DNA of 64,000 bases from Burkholderia stabilis (GTDB lineage Bacteria; Pseudomonadota; Gammaproteobacteria; Burkholderiales; Burkholderiaceae), in assembly GCF_001742165.1 (NCBI RefSeq), contig NZ_CP016442.1:248001-312000 (forward strand), written 5' to 3'. Made by a program: the position numbers and the translations under genes. Shown here one piece after another: positions 44,231-54,343 of the stretch. Position 1 is the stretch's first letter. Every line of letters begins with the position of its first letter. Below the pieces are notes generated by a model. It saw only the letters and a list, made by a program, of their open reading frames with translations. It did no database searches and was not told where the DNA came from.

Positions 44231-45235
44231 TCAGTGCAGGTTGTCCGCGGCCCGCCAGATGGTGGCGAGCTGGGCATGACCGTGTGCCTTGGCTTGGGCA
44301 GCGGCGGCGAGCGCGTTGTGCAGCGGGGGCAGCACCGCGTTGTAGGCGGCGACGGCGCGCGCCAGGCCCTTGCAGGGTCCCATGTCCGGGATCACGTCAC
44401 CGACCTTGACGGTGCTCCCGTCCAGGCAGGTGCCACGCCACTGGGCGATGCGAGCGTTGAGGGCATTCTCCGCGGTCGTGGCATCGGTCTGCACGCGGTC
44501 GATTGAATCGTCCGCGATCGAGATTTGCGACTTGTCGACGCCCATCTGACCGACGATGACGCCGGCCTGGCCCTGCGCGACACCGTTCCCGGTGGCTTCG
44601 AGGCGCTGGGCGCGATCGAGCTTCGCCTGCTCGACGGTCACGGCGTGATCGTAGTAGGCCTGGGCCTTGGGCAGGCGGTCGAGGTGCTGGTGGGCGCTCG
44701 CGACGAAGCGGTTGAGGCTGTCCGTCAGGGCGTTCACCTGGCGGTTGAGCTGGTCGACCTGCTGGCCCCGCTGGCGCGCGGCGATGATCGGCTGACCCGC
44801 CTGGTTGAGCTGGGCCACCACGGTGTCGAAATCGGAGGGCTGACCCTTGGCGAAGCGCTCGACCCCGGTTTGGGCGCCGTTGGCCACCGTGAGGTCGATC
44901 CCGCTTCCGGTCACCGTCCCGCTGAAGTTCTGCCCGATGGGCAGGGGCGTTTCCAGGACGGTGAGGGTGAGGCTGTTCCCATCCACCGAGCCCGACACGT
45001 TCGCGCTGCTCGACGTCAGGGTGCCGTCGTTCTTCAGCCCAGCATGGCGGAGCGTGCCGGTGAAACGATGGTCAGGTGTTTCGGTGATTTGGAGGAGGTC
45101 GGCCTGGTTGCCGAAGTGGGCGACGTACGACCCGGAAACGGAGCGGTCACCGCACCCGGCGAGGAGCAGGGTGCTCCCCACGATCGCCGTCAGGCACGTG
45201 GCCAGGCCCCGGCCTTTGCGTTGTTGGTCCTTCAT
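44231..45235 (-). CDS. Lipoprotein with coiled-coil region
   Basis: A signal peptide with lipobox (ATCLTAIVGSTLLLAGC) directs it to the envelope. Residues 35-130 are a beta-rich domain (VSGSYVAHFGNQADLLQITE). Residues 140-330 are helical, with coiled-coil character (IIAARQRGQQVDQLNRQVNA) and a pair of Cys (GTCLDGS, GPCKGL). The family is unknown; surface exclusion or a mating role would fit a lipoprotein on such an element but is only a guess. ATG chosen at 45235 because the signal peptide begins there. Confidence 0.7.
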   Translation of the reverse strand: MKDQQRKGRGLATCLTAIVGSTLLLAGCGDRSVSGSYVAHFGNQADLLQITETPDHRFTGTLRHAGLKNDGTLTSSSANVSGSVDGNSLTLTVLETPLPIGQNFSGTVTGSGIDLTVANGAQTGVERFAKGQPSDFDTVVAQLNQAGQPIIAARQRGQQVDQLNRQVNALTDSLNRFVASAHQHLDRLPKAQAYYDHAVTVEQAKLDRAQRLEATGNGVAQGQAGVIVGQMGVDKSQISIADDSIDRVQTDATTAENALNARIAQWRGTCLDGSTVKVGDVIPDMGPCKGLARAVAAYNAVLPPLHNALAAAAQAKAHGHAQLATIWRAADNLH

Positions 45236-45380
45236 CCCCGCCCCCGATCTCGAATGGTGCTTCCGTGTTGTGCGCACAGTATAGCGACAGCGTGCGGCGC
45301 CAGGACGAGGGCGTGGGCCTGCCTTGATGCGCAGACACCGATGAACCATCAGCGTGTGCGAGGCAGGCCCTGACCACCGG

Positions 45381-45893
45381 TCAGTGGGTCCGGAAGGTGT
45401 TCCAGGTGTCGGTGTCGAGGTGCATGGACGCCATCACCTCGAACAGGTACAGCTCCAGGTCGTTGTCGATCTGCACGAACGCGACCGACATTTCCCGCAG
45501 GCGGCCCTGGGCGGTGAGGAAGACCTCGCGGAACTGATCGTCCTTCATCGCCTGGTCACGCTTCATTTCGTGGGGGAAGTCCAGGCTCGCCATCTTGTAG
45601 ACCAGGCTGGCGGTGTTGTGGGATTCGAAGTTCAGGTGCTGCACCAGGCGTTTGAGCACCCCACGGGAGATCCCGACGTACACCGGGCGGCCGGCGTCGA
45701 GGAACACGTAGCACCCGGGGAAATCGGTCGTGCGGTCGAGCTTGCTCAGGAGGTCGCGGCTCGCAGTCTTGAACCCCACGAACGTGGTGGCCGGCATCGG
45801 TGACCGGAGGGCTTCGGTCAGCCGTTCCAGATGCGCGGGCAGGACCGTGGCGGCCAGCTCGTCGAAGGTGTGGGTGCAGTTGTCGATCGGCAT
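45381..45893 (-). CDS. GIY-YIG nuclease-fold protein
   Basis: Residues 55-95 carry a GIY-YIG core: FPGCYVFLDAGRPVYVGISR then GVLKRLVQHLN, with the Tyr pair as C-YVF and VYVG and Arg in ISRG. The family cuts DNA as homing, repair or restriction enzymes. At 170 residues it is a bare domain with an N-terminal helix. It is the last gene of the element on this side. Confidence 0.75.
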   Translation of the reverse strand: MPIDNCTHTFDELAATVLPAHLERLTEALRSPMPATTFVGFKTASRDLLSKLDRTTDFPGCYVFLDAGRPVYVGISRGVLKRLVQHLNFESHNTASLVYKMASLDFPHEMKRDQAMKDDQFREVFLTAQGRLREMSVAFVQIDNDLELYLFEVMASMHLDTDTWNTFRTH

Positions 45894-46376
45894 GCGGGGA
45901 TCAGCGTGGTGGAAGGGAGACGCCGATCATACCCGGGCGATCACCCGGTCTGGGCGCCCGGTCGGGACACCACCGCCGGGTTCGGGGTAATCCGTGATTA
46001 CACGATCCGGGGCGTGGTTACAAGGCTCTCGCCACCTAAAGTAATCACGGTGGGTCGGTGATTACGGGCGGCGCGGGGAGGAAAACGGCGTCAGGCCCGA
46101 CCGCTGGGCGGTTCCCGTTTCTCGCCATCAGCGGCCAGATGGTTGTAACCACGGCGTATTCACGACCAAAATACAGGGGGTGAATACTAGAGAAAATCCT
46201 TATAAATCAACGATGATTGATTTTGCACCCTGATAATGCTGCATCATCGGGGTGTGGCCTGCGAAGGCTTCGGGCGACAGCGTGGTCATAGGTCAGGCAT
46301 CAGGTTGTTGCTTTGGTTGCCCGAGTTTACCAGTCGCTTCCATGTGTACGCGCGAAGTTCGCCGTTTGGCCAGATG
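45894..46376. promoter_or_regulatory. Element border region with GTAATC palindromes
   Basis: No gene. Two palindromes, GTAATC-CGT-GATTAC (about 45989) and GTAATCAC-9 bp-GTGATTAC (about 46040), are followed by an AT-rich stretch (46140-46240). From about 46250 the sequence style changes to chromosomal. The exact border of the element cannot be fixed. Confidence 0.5.
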
Positions 46377-46490
46377 CGGGTGACGACGATCGGCAGCTAT
46401 CTGAACGACGTACTCACCCGGCTGACGACCCGCAAAGCGTCCGACATCGCCGAACTGCCCCCGCATCGTCGGGCACCCGGGGCCGCCAAA
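46377..46490 (+). pseudogene. Remnant of an IS66-like transposase C-terminus
   Basis: The frame reads TIGSYLNDVLTRLTTRKASD then IAELPPHR, which recalls the last residues of IS66-type TnpC (YLRDVLTRLPT...ELLPHRW). No upstream part remains. It may mark an older insertion at the border of the element. Confidence 0.45.
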
Positions 46491-46638
46491 CTGGCAAGAC
46501 GGGTTCACCGGTGCTTACAATCGAAAGAATGAGCATGCCGATTCTGGAAGAAGCCTTGGCCGCGGCCTATATCGGCGACCTCGATGTCGTCTCGCGGGCG
46601 GCGGCGCCTCGATTACCGTGCACCAACAGGAGAACCCG

Positions 46639-46965
46639 ATGATCAAAGTCAGTGTCATGTATCCGTACACCGCAGGCGCGCGATTCGACCATACCTACTA
46701 CCGCGAGAGGCATATGCCAATGGTGAAGCAGCGGCTCGGCGCTGCATGTCTCTACTACACGGTGGACAAGGGCATCGCCGGCGGCGCTCCGGGCACTGCC
46801 CCTGCTTACGTGGCCAAGTGCGACTTCGTCTGCACTTCTGTCGAAGCTTTCCAGGCAGCCCGCGACCCGCACGCGCAGGAGATCATGGCCGACATAGCCA
46901 ATTACACGGATATACAACCCGTGCTGCAAATCAGTGAGGTGGTCGTGGAGCGTTCGGAAGTCTGA
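46639..46965 (+). CDS. EthD-family protein
   Basis: The 108-residue dimeric ferredoxin-like fold protein has MIKVSVMYPYTAGARFDHTY with the HTYYRERHMPMV block, and VEAFQAARDPHAQEIMADIA later, both typical of EthD. Members take part in breakdown pathways or act as small stress-dimer enzymes; the substrate here is unknown. CAGGAG lies before the ATG at 46639. This is the first gene of chromosomal style. Confidence 0.85.
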   Translation: MIKVSVMYPYTAGARFDHTYYRERHMPMVKQRLGAACLYYTVDKGIAGGAPGTAPAYVAKCDFVCTSVEAFQAARDPHAQEIMADIANYTDIQPVLQISEVVVERSEV

Positions 46966-47218
46966 CCAAGGTTCGGATATCGCCGAGCACCGCATCCGCG
47001 TATGGCGTACCGGTCCGTTATGAAGCCGTTGCCTGGGTTGGCCGAGTTTCCCTGCGGCCCCGACGTAGCGGCGCGAAGTTCGCCTTTCGGCCAACTGCAG
47101 AAGATGGCGGCCGGCGGTTGCCGGCCCCATACGGTTATTCGACCCCGCTGTCTGACGGACACGGGACCGTCGACGTCATCGGCCCGCTGCTCCTCGCGGG
47201 CCGATCCGGTCCGCTACC
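46966..47218. repeat. Short intergenic repeat, second copy
   Basis: About 47030-47105 resembles 46312-46390; GCGCGAAGTTCGCC followed by a GGCCA block is shared. The two copies flank the EthD gene and the IS66 remnant. Confidence 0.5.
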
Positions 47219-48840
47219 TCAGGATGCGCTCGTCGACGTCAGGCTGAGTGCCACCGCCTGCGCGACTTCGATGCCGTCGATGGCCGCCGAATAGATGCCG
47301 CCCGCATAGCCCGCACCTTCGCCGGCCGGGTACAGGCCTTCGACGTTCATGCTCTGGTAGTCGTCCTTGCGTCGAACCCGGATCGGTGACGACGTGCGCG
47401 TCTCGACGCCGGTGAGCACGGCATCGTGCATCGCGAAGCCGGCGATCTTCTTGTCGATCTGCGGGAGTGCTTCACGGATCGCTTCGATCACGTAGTCGGG
47501 GAGCGCGGTGCTGAGATCGGTCGGCCGCACGCCGGGCTTGTACGACGGCTCCACGGAGCCGAGCGACGTCGACGGCCGGCCTGCGATGAAATCCCCGACC
47601 AGTTGGCCCGGCGCGCGGTAATCGCCACCGCCGAGTTCGAATGCGCGCTCTTCCCATTTGCGCTGGAACGCGATGCCCGCCAGCGGGCCGCCGGGATAGT
47701 CTTCCGGCGTGATGCCGACGACGATGCCCGCATTCGCGTTGCGCTCGGCGCGGGAATACTGGCTCATCCCGTTGGTGACCACGCGGCCCGGTTCGGAGGT
47801 CGCTGCGACCACCGTGCCGCCGGGACACATGCAGAAGCTGTAGACGGCCCGCCCGTTGCTGCTGTGGTGAACCACCTTGTAGTCGGCCGCGCCGAGTTGC
47901 TTGTGGCCGGCAAACTTGCCGAAGCGGCTGCGATCGATCAGCCCCTGCGGATGTTCGATGCGAAAACCCAGCGAAAACGGCTTGGCTTCGATATACACGC
48001 CGCGATCGTGCAGCATCTGGAACGTGTCGCGCGCGCTGTGGCCGACGGCCAGCACCACGTGGTCGCACCGGAGCGTTTCGCCGTTCGAGAGCTTGAGCGA
48101 GCGTACCTTGCCCTGGTCGATTTCGATGTCGTCGACGCGCGTTTCGAAGCGCACCTCACCACCCAGCTCGTGGATGGAGGCGCGCATTTTTTCCACCATG
48201 CTGACGAGGCGGAACGTGCCGATGTGCGGCCGGCTCAGATACAGGATGTCTTCCGGCGCGCCGGCCTTGACGAATTCGTCCAGCACCTTGCGCCCATAGT
48301 GGTGCGGATCCTTGATCTGGCTGTACAGCTTGCCGTCGGAAAATGTCCCGGCGCCGCCTTCGCCGAACTGCACGTTGGATTCGGGGTTGAGCACGCTCTT
48401 GCGCCACAGGCCGAAGGTGTCCTTGGTGCGCTCGCGCACGGCCTTGCCGCGTTCGAGGATGATGGGGCGAAATCCCATCTGCGCGAGGATCAGCCCTGCA
48501 AACAGGCCGCACGGCCCCATGCCGATGACGACCGGACGCAGGAAAGCGGAATGCTCGGGGCCTTCGCGACAAAGCGATACGCCATGTCGGGCGTCACGCC
48601 GCAATGCGGCTTGCCGGCGAGCCGCTTGAGCGCGGCCGCTTCGTCCTTGACTTCGATGTCGACGATGTACGTCAGCTTGATGTCGGAGCGCTTGCGTGCA
48701 TCGTGCGCGCGGCGGAACACGGTGTAACGGAGGAGTTCGTCTGCCGCCACCCCATGCTCCGCGAGGCGCGCGCGAATCGCGGCTTCGAGCGCGCTTTCGG
48801 GATGGTCGAGGGGAAGTTTAACTTCGCTTAGCCGTAACAT
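47219..48840 (-). pseudogene. FAD-dependent oxidoreductase, frameshifted
   Basis: The N-terminal part (MLRLSEVKLPLDHPESALEA from 48840) and the main part (PVVIGMGPCGLFAGLILAQM with the FAD-binding GxGxxG motif) are in different frames. The break is near 48557, where GCCCCGAGC would need one more base to read AKAP-EHSAFLRP. The family is the large HI0933/YhiN-related FAD proteins of unknown reaction. Either a true mutation or a sequencing error in a C-run explains it; the rest is intact, with PAGEGAGYAGGI at the end. Confidence 0.8.
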
Positions 48841-49315
48841 GGGTACTCGAATGCTGTCGCCACGGCGTCGTGGCGGTGTTGAAACAGGCGGGGCCGGCAT
48901 GCGGGTGGTGGCGTCGTTCGCCACGCGGGCCTCCCGGATGCAAACCATTCATAGCTGGGTAAAGCCGTACGACGGGCTGCGCACTGACCAGGCCGGGCAA
49001 CGCGGGCAACTTCAGGACGCAAGCATGAAGCGCCCCTGATGCGGGGAAGAGGTTCCCGCCCGCGAACAGTCGGAAGGCGAAAGCTGCGCCATCGTGACGG
49101 TGCCGGCGGGTGGTGTGTGCGAAAGCCGCGCCAGGCGGGCGTCGCCGCCCTTGTCGTCCATGCCGGCCAACATAGCACATCGATATCGATGCCACGTAAA
49201 AATACGGCAGTCAGACGAAAAGGGCGGTAGCGACGCGCGCGGCATCGCCTTGCAGACGGCCCGTGCCGCAGGAAGCGGGCACGGGCCGTCGAAGCGCGCC
49301 GCGCGGACGCGAGGC
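48841..49315. other. Intergenic region with suhB terminator
   Basis: No gene is seen. A hairpin, GACGGCCCGTGCC (49255-49267) with GGCACGGGCCGTC (49278-49290), lies just past the suhB stop and is its likely terminator. Confidence 0.65.
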
Positions 49316-50119
49316 TTACTCTGCCGCCGGATGCACGCGGCTGTAGCGGTTCAGGATCGGGATCATCTGCGCGTAGATCTTCGGGTTCGCTGCGACGATC
49401 TCATGGCGATGCAGGAAATCGGCATCGCCCGTGTAGTTGCCGACGAGGCCGCCGGCCTCGGTGATCAGCAGGCTGCCAGCCGCCATGTCCCACACGTTGA
49501 TGCCCTGTTCGAAGAATGCGTCGAGGCGGCCGGCCGCGACGTTCGCGAGATCGAGTGCCGCTGCGCCCGGGCGGCGCAGGCCCGTGCAGGCTTGCGTCAT
49601 TTCGGTGAACAGGCGCGCGTACGCGTCGAGGCCGTCCTTTTCACGGAACGGGAAGCCCGTGCCGACCAGCGCGTCGGACAGGCGGTCGCGGCGGCCGACG
49701 CGGATGCGGCGGTCGTTCAGGTACGCGCCGCGGCCGCGCGTGGCCGTGAACAGGTCGTTCTTGTTCGGATCGTAGACGACGGCCTGCGTGACGACGCCCT
49801 TGTGCTCGAGCGCGATCGATACGCAGTAGTACGGGAAGCCGTGGATGAAATTGGTCGTGCCGTCGAGCGGATCGATGATCCACTTGAACTCGGATTCGTT
49901 TTCGGATTCGCCCGATTCTTCCGCGAGGATCGCGTGATCGGGGTAGGCGGTCTTCAGCGTCTCGATGATCGCGTCTTCGGCGGCCTTGTCCACTTCGGTG
50001 ACGAAGTCGTTCTGCTGCTTCTTGCGAATCTCGATCAGGTCGAGATCGAGGGACGCGCGGTTGATGATCTGCCCGGCGCGGCGCGCAGCCTTGACAGCAA
50101 TGTTGAGCATGGGATGCAT
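49316..50119 (-). CDS. suhB: Inositol-1-monophosphatase family protein SuhB
   Basis: This Mg-dependent phosphatase, in gamma- and beta-proteobacteria, also takes part in rRNA transcription antitermination. Metal-site motifs are [18 protein letters not shown] and [15 protein letters not shown]. The 267-residue length and start [16 protein letters not shown] are typical. Confidence 0.95.
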   Translation of the reverse strand: MHPMLNIAVKAARRAGQIINRASLDLDLIEIRKKQQNDFVTEVDKAAEDAIIETLKTAYPDHAILAEESGESENESEFKWIIDPLDGTTNFIHGFPYYCVSIALEHKGVVTQAVVYDPNKNDLFTATRGRGAYLNDRRIRVGRRDRLSDALVGTGFPFREKDGLDAYARLFTEMTQACTGLRRPGAAALDLANVAAGRLDAFFEQGINVWDMAAGSLLITEAGGLVGNYTGDADFLHRHEIVAANPKIYAQMIPILNRYSRVHPAAE

Positions 50120-50399
50120 GAGCCTGGATCCTGTAGCTGGCGGCACGAGCCGCCACGAAGTGGAACAACCGCCCGGAACGGCGCAAGCGTGCCGGGCGAG
50201 ATGAGACGCGAATTGACAAAGAACGGGGTACGACCCGCGCCGCACGGAGTGCGGCGCGTAAAGGCATGATTTTACCCGATTTTTGGCGGTTTCAGGCGGC
50301 CGGAATGCGGGGAAACCCCCACTGTCCGTCCGGACGAGTGGGTTTGCGCGGGCGATGGCGATACCATACTGCCATTCTGATGAACCGAGTCGTAACGTA

Positions 50400-51224
50400 G
50401 TGGAAACCCCGCAGAACACCGCCGCGCCCTCCGAGCCGGGTGCGGCCTCGTCCCCGCCGCCGTCCGGCGGCTTCACGTCCACCCGCTTCGTGCTCGTCGA
50501 GCCGAGCCATCCCGGCAATGTCGGGGCGGCCGCCCGCGCGCTGAAGACGATGGGATTCTCGCGTCTCGTGCTGGTCGCGCCGCGCGTGCCGCACGTGCAG
50601 AGCGACCCCGAGGCGATCGCGATGGCCAGCGGCGCCGACGACGTCCTCGCGTCCGCGCACGTCGTGCCGACGCTCGGCGACGCGCTGTCCGGCGTCCACT
50701 GGTCGATCGCGCTGACCGCCCGCACGCGCGAATACGGCCCGCCGCGTCTCGCGCCGCGCGCGGCCGCCGCGCAGGCGTGCGCGCAGGTCGGCACGGGCGA
50801 CATCGCGCTCGTGTTCGGCAACGAGCGCACGGGCCTCGCGAACGAGCATGTCGAACAGTGCAGTGCGCTCGCGCATATCCCGGCGAACCCGGCCTACAGC
50901 TCGCTGAACCTCGCGCAGGCCGTGCAGGTGCTCGCGTACGAGTTGCGCGTCGCGTTTCTCGAGCAGGCGAGCGCACCGTCGCTGCAACCGTCGGCCGAGG
51001 TCGGTACGCTTGCGCAGAGCGACGAGATCGAGCGGATGTACGTGCACCTCGAGAATGCGCTGATCGCGCTCGATTTCCTCGACCCGCGCAACCCGAAGAA
51101 ACTGATGCCGCGACTGCGGCGCCTGTTTGCGCGCACGGGCCTCGAGCGCGAGGAAGTCAACATCCTGCGCGGCGTCGCGAAACACATCCTGCTGAAATCG
51201 GGCAAGCCCGACGGTGACGCGTAA
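50400..51224 (+). CDS. trmJ: SPOUT-family RNA 2'-O-methyltransferase (TrmJ type)
   Basis: It uses S-adenosylmethionine to methylate the ribose at position 32 of some tRNAs. The SPOUT knot is visible: [20 protein letters not shown] at the start, [20 protein letters not shown], and [20 protein letters not shown]. The C-terminal extension with the [18 protein letters not shown] block is TrmJ-like. A GTG start at 50400 is the most plausible; the first 28 residues are low in complexity. Confidence 0.88.
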   Translation: METPQNTAAPSEPGAASSPPPSGGFTSTRFVLVEPSHPGNVGAAARALKTMGFSRLVLVAPRVPHVQSDPEAIAMASGADDVLASAHVVPTLGDALSGVHWSIALTARTREYGPPRLAPRAAAAQACAQVGTGDIALVFGNERTGLANEHVEQCSALAHIPANPAYSSLNLAQAVQVLAYELRVAFLEQASAPSLQPSAEVGTLAQSDEIERMYVHLENALIALDFLDPRNPKKLMPRLRRLFARTGLEREEVNILRGVAKHILLKSGKPDGDA

Positions 51225-51501
51225 GCGGCATGCACTCAGGCGCGGCGTTCGCGCCGCGCTCGCGTTGCATCGGCCGCCACGCGCCCCGGCGCTGGTCGTT
51301 CCGCCTGGCCGGATATCCCGGGAACCCCGTTGCAGCAAGCGTTTCGCCCGAATACCCGCGCCGGTGGCGGGGTGAACGCGCGGCCTCGTGCGGCCGTACG
51401 CGACTGGCCCTACAATCGCCGGACGTCATAAGCAAATTACCCGGCGCGATAACGGCCGGTCATTGCCGGTGGTGCGCGCCGGCTTTTTCCCCGATCAGAT
51501 C

Positions 51502-52275
51502 ATGTTCACGAGACTGCGCGAAGACGTTGCAACGATTCGCGAGCGGGATCCCGCCGCTCGCAGTGCCTGGGAAGTGCTGACCTGTTATCCGGGGCTGCAT
51601 GCGCTCGTGCTGCACCGTTTCGCGCACGCGTGCTGGCGTGCGAAGCGCTACTGGCTCGCGCGTTTCGTGTCGCAGGCCGGGCGGTTCCTCACGGGTATCG
51701 AGATCCATCCCGGCGCGACGATCGGCCGGCGCGTGTTCATCGATCACGGCATGGGTGTCGTGATCGGCGAAACGGCGATCATCGGCGACGACTGCACGAT
51801 CTATCAGGGCGTGACGCTGGGCGGCACGTCGCTCACGCGCGGCGCGAAACGCCACCCGACGCTCGAGGCCGGCGTGATCGTCGGCGCGGGCGCGAAGGTG
51901 CTCGGCGGTTTCACGGTCGGTGCGGGCGCGAAGATCGGTTCGAACGCGGTCGTCGTGAAGCCGGTGCCGGCAGGCGGCACCGCGGTCGGCAATCCGGCGC
52001 GCATCGTGATGCCGGCGCAGCCGAAGCCGCAACCCGAACGCGCGGCGTTCAGCGCATACGGGATCACGCCGAACGCCGACGATCCGATGTCGCTCGCGAT
52101 TCACGGCCTGATCGATCATGCGTCGAAGGAAAGTCGCCGCGTCGACGAGATCGTCGCAGCGCTCGAGCGTCTCGGCACGCATCTGGAAACGCTGCAGGGT
52201 ACCGATGCGGCACGCCTCGACCTGCGCAGGCTGTCGGCGGCGCTGGAAGGGAAGTCGGTCGAACGCCAGGTGTAA
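51502..52275 (+). CDS. cysE: Serine O-acetyltransferase
   Basis: It makes O-acetylserine from serine and acetyl-CoA, the first step to cysteine. The left-handed beta-helix repeats are clear ([60 protein letters not shown]), with the catalytic His in FIDHGMG. A C-terminal helix of about 60 residues extends past the usual end. cysS lies 3 kb downstream. Confidence 0.93.
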   Translation: MFTRLREDVATIRERDPAARSAWEVLTCYPGLHALVLHRFAHACWRAKRYWLARFVSQAGRFLTGIEIHPGATIGRRVFIDHGMGVVIGETAIIGDDCTIYQGVTLGGTSLTRGAKRHPTLEAGVIVGAGAKVLGGFTVGAGAKIGSNAVVVKPVPAGGTAVGNPARIVMPAQPKPQPERAAFSAYGITPNADDPMSLAIHGLIDHASKESRRVDEIVAALERLGTHLETLQGTDAARLDLRRLSAALEGKSVERQV

Positions 52276-52323
52276 TGCGATTGGCGCAGGCTGCTGTCGG
52301 TCGGTGTGACGGCAGCGGCGGCG

Positions 52324-53124
52324 TCAGTCGAGCGGCATCGCGTGGATGCCGTCGGCGTCGACGCGCAGGTAGCCGCCGCGCGGCATGCCGTGGTCGAGAT
52401 CCCAGTCGGGCAGCACCCAGCGCGTGCCCTCCGGTTCGGCGTGACGCGCGGGGCGGTGCGTGTGGCCGTGAATGATCACGCTCGCGCGGCTTTTCCGGAA
52501 CAGCGCGGCCACGCCTTCGCGCGTGACATCGTAGATCGCCAGCGCGGGGCGCATCCGGCCCGCTTCGCTGTTCGAGCGCATGCGTTGCGCGAGCGCGCGG
52601 CGCCAGCGGAACGGCCATGCGAGAAACAGCCATTGCGCGGCGCGGTTGCGGGCGAAGCGGCGGAACACCTGATAGCCGCGGTCGGCCGTGCATTGCGCGT
52701 CGCCGTGCGCGAGCACGATGCGCTGGCCGAACGCCATGATCAGCGAAGGGTCGGGCAGCAGCATTGCGCCGGCCGCCTTCATGAAGCGCCTGCCGAGCAG
52801 GAAATCGCGGTTGCCGTGCATCACGTAGAGCGCGATCCCGCGTTCCGAGAACGTGTGCATCAGCGCGGCCATGCGTGCCGCGAACGGATCGTCGTCGAGG
52901 ATGTCGTCGCCGATCCAGTATTCGAACAGGTCGCCGAGGATGAACACCGAGTCGGCGCTGTCGGCGGTGTATTTCACGAAATGCTCGAACGCAGCGACCG
53001 TCTTCGGAATCGCTTCGCTCAGGTGCAGATCGGAGAGAAACAGGAACGGGCGTGCGGCTTGCGCGTATTCGCGCTCGCCCGGCACGCCCGCGGAGACGCT
53101 TCGCGGCGGACTCTCCTGCAACAT
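52324..53124 (-). CDS. lpxH: UDP-2,3-diacylglucosamine diphosphatase
   Basis: This lipid A enzyme splits UDP-2,3-diacylglucosamine to lipid X. The calcineurin-like metal motifs are complete: FLSDLHL, GDLFEYWIGDD, HGNRDFLLG, LAHGDAQC and IHGHTHRPA. It has about 25 extra N-terminal residues compared with the E. coli enzyme. It follows ppiB on the same strand, 23 bp apart. Confidence 0.95.
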   Translation of the reverse strand: MLQESPPRSVSAGVPGEREYAQAARPFLFLSDLHLSEAIPKTVAAFEHFVKYTADSADSVFILGDLFEYWIGDDILDDDPFAARMAALMHTFSERGIALYVMHGNRDFLLGRRFMKAAGAMLLPDPSLIMAFGQRIVLAHGDAQCTADRGYQVFRRFARNRAAQWLFLAWPFRWRRALAQRMRSNSEAGRMRPALAIYDVTREGVAALFRKSRASVIIHGHTHRPARHAEPEGTRWVLPDWDLDHGMPRGGYLRVDADGIHAMPLD

Positions 53125-53147
53125 CGAAGTGCCTCCGTAACGGCTCG

Positions 53148-53639
53148 TCAGACTACGACGGCCTTTTCGATCACGACGTCGTCAGCCGGCACGTCCTGGT
53201 GGAAACCGGCGTTGCCCGTCTTGACGCCCTTGATCTTGTCGACCACGTCCTGGCCTTCGACGACCTTGCCGAACACCGCGTAGCCCCAGCCCTGCGGCGT
53301 CGGCGACGAGTGGTTCAGGAAGTCGTTGTCGTTCACGTTGATGAAGAACTGGGCGGTCGCCGAGTGCGGATCGTTCGTGCGTGCCATCGCGACCGTGTAG
53401 TTGTCGTTCTTCAGGCCGTTGTTCGCTTCGTTGTCGATCGGCGCGTCGGTCGGCTTTTGCTTCAGGCCCGGCTCGAAGCCGCCGCCCTGGATCATGAAGC
53501 CGTTGATCACGCGATGGAACACGGTGCCGTCGTAGTGGCCCTTCTTCACGTAGTTCAGGAAGTTCTCGACCGTCTTCGGTGCCTTCTCGGCGTCGAGCTC
53601 GAGCTTGATCACGCCGTGGTTCGTATGCAGTTCAACCAT
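53148..53639 (-). CDS. ppiB: Cytoplasmic cyclophilin
   Basis: Peptidyl-prolyl isomerase of 163 residues: [40 protein letters not shown] (catalytic-type Arg and Phe), and [20 protein letters not shown]. It has no signal peptide. ppiA lies directly upstream on the same strand, and the two proteins are clearly related. Confidence 0.95.
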   Translation of the reverse strand: MVELHTNHGVIKLELDAEKAPKTVENFLNYVKKGHYDGTVFHRVINGFMIQGGGFEPGLKQKPTDAPIDNEANNGLKNDNYTVAMARTNDPHSATAQFFINVNDNDFLNHSSPTPQGWGYAVFGKVVEGQDVVDKIKGVKTGNAGFHQDVPADDVVIEKAVVV

Positions 53640-53727
53640 GATGAATTCCTTCGATGAGGCGGTTTAAATGGCACGCGGCCGGTCGTGCGACGCGGCCGCG
53701 TGAGGCGCCGGACGTGCCGGCAGGTTC

Positions 53728-54303
53728 TTACTTCGAGACGATGCTGGCCGATTCGATCACGATCGGCTGCGCGGGCACGTCCTGCATCGGGCCGCGCGAG
53801 GTCGTCGCCACGCCTTCGATCTTCTTCACGACGTCGAGGCCCGACACGACCTTGCCGAACACCGCATAGCCGTTGCCGTCCGGGTTCGGGTAGTCGAGGC
53901 CGCCGTTGTCCACCGTGTTGATGAAGAATTGCGCGGTGGCCGAGTTCGGATCGCTCGTGCGTGCCATCGCGATCGTGCCCGTCAGGTTCTTCAGACCATT
54001 GCGGCTTTCCAGCGGGATCGGCGCGCGGGTCGGCTTCTCCTCGAAATTGGTCTTGTAGCCGCCGCCCTGGATCATGAAGCCCTTGATCACGCGATGGAAG
54101 ATCGTGCCGTTGTACTGGCCGGCCTTCACGTAATCGAGGAAGTTGGCGACGGACTTCGGCGCCTTCTCCGGATAGAGCTCGACGCGGATGTCGCCCTGCG
54201 AGGTCTTCAGCTGCACGACGGGGTGCGCCGTGGCCGTTTGCGCAAACGCGGGCGCAGTCGCGAGAAGGGCGGCGCCGCCAAGCGCCAGCAACAGACGTTT
54301 CAT
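53728..54303 (-). CDS. ppiA: Periplasmic cyclophilin
   Basis: A signal peptide (LLLALGGAALLATAPAFAQT) precedes a cyclophilin domain with [20 protein letters not shown] and [15 protein letters not shown]. It folds proline-containing proteins in the periplasm. At 191 residues it is a normal length. Confidence 0.94.
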   Translation of the reverse strand: MKRLLLALGGAALLATAPAFAQTATAHPVVQLKTSQGDIRVELYPEKAPKSVANFLDYVKAGQYNGTIFHRVIKGFMIQGGGYKTNFEEKPTRAPIPLESRNGLKNLTGTIAMARTSDPNSATAQFFINTVDNGGLDYPNPDGNGYAVFGKVVSGLDVVKKIEGVATTSRGPMQDVPAQPIVIESASIVSK

Positions 54304-54343
54304 TGCGATCCTCAGGTTGGGAGGGAAAAGGGAGCCGCGCCGC

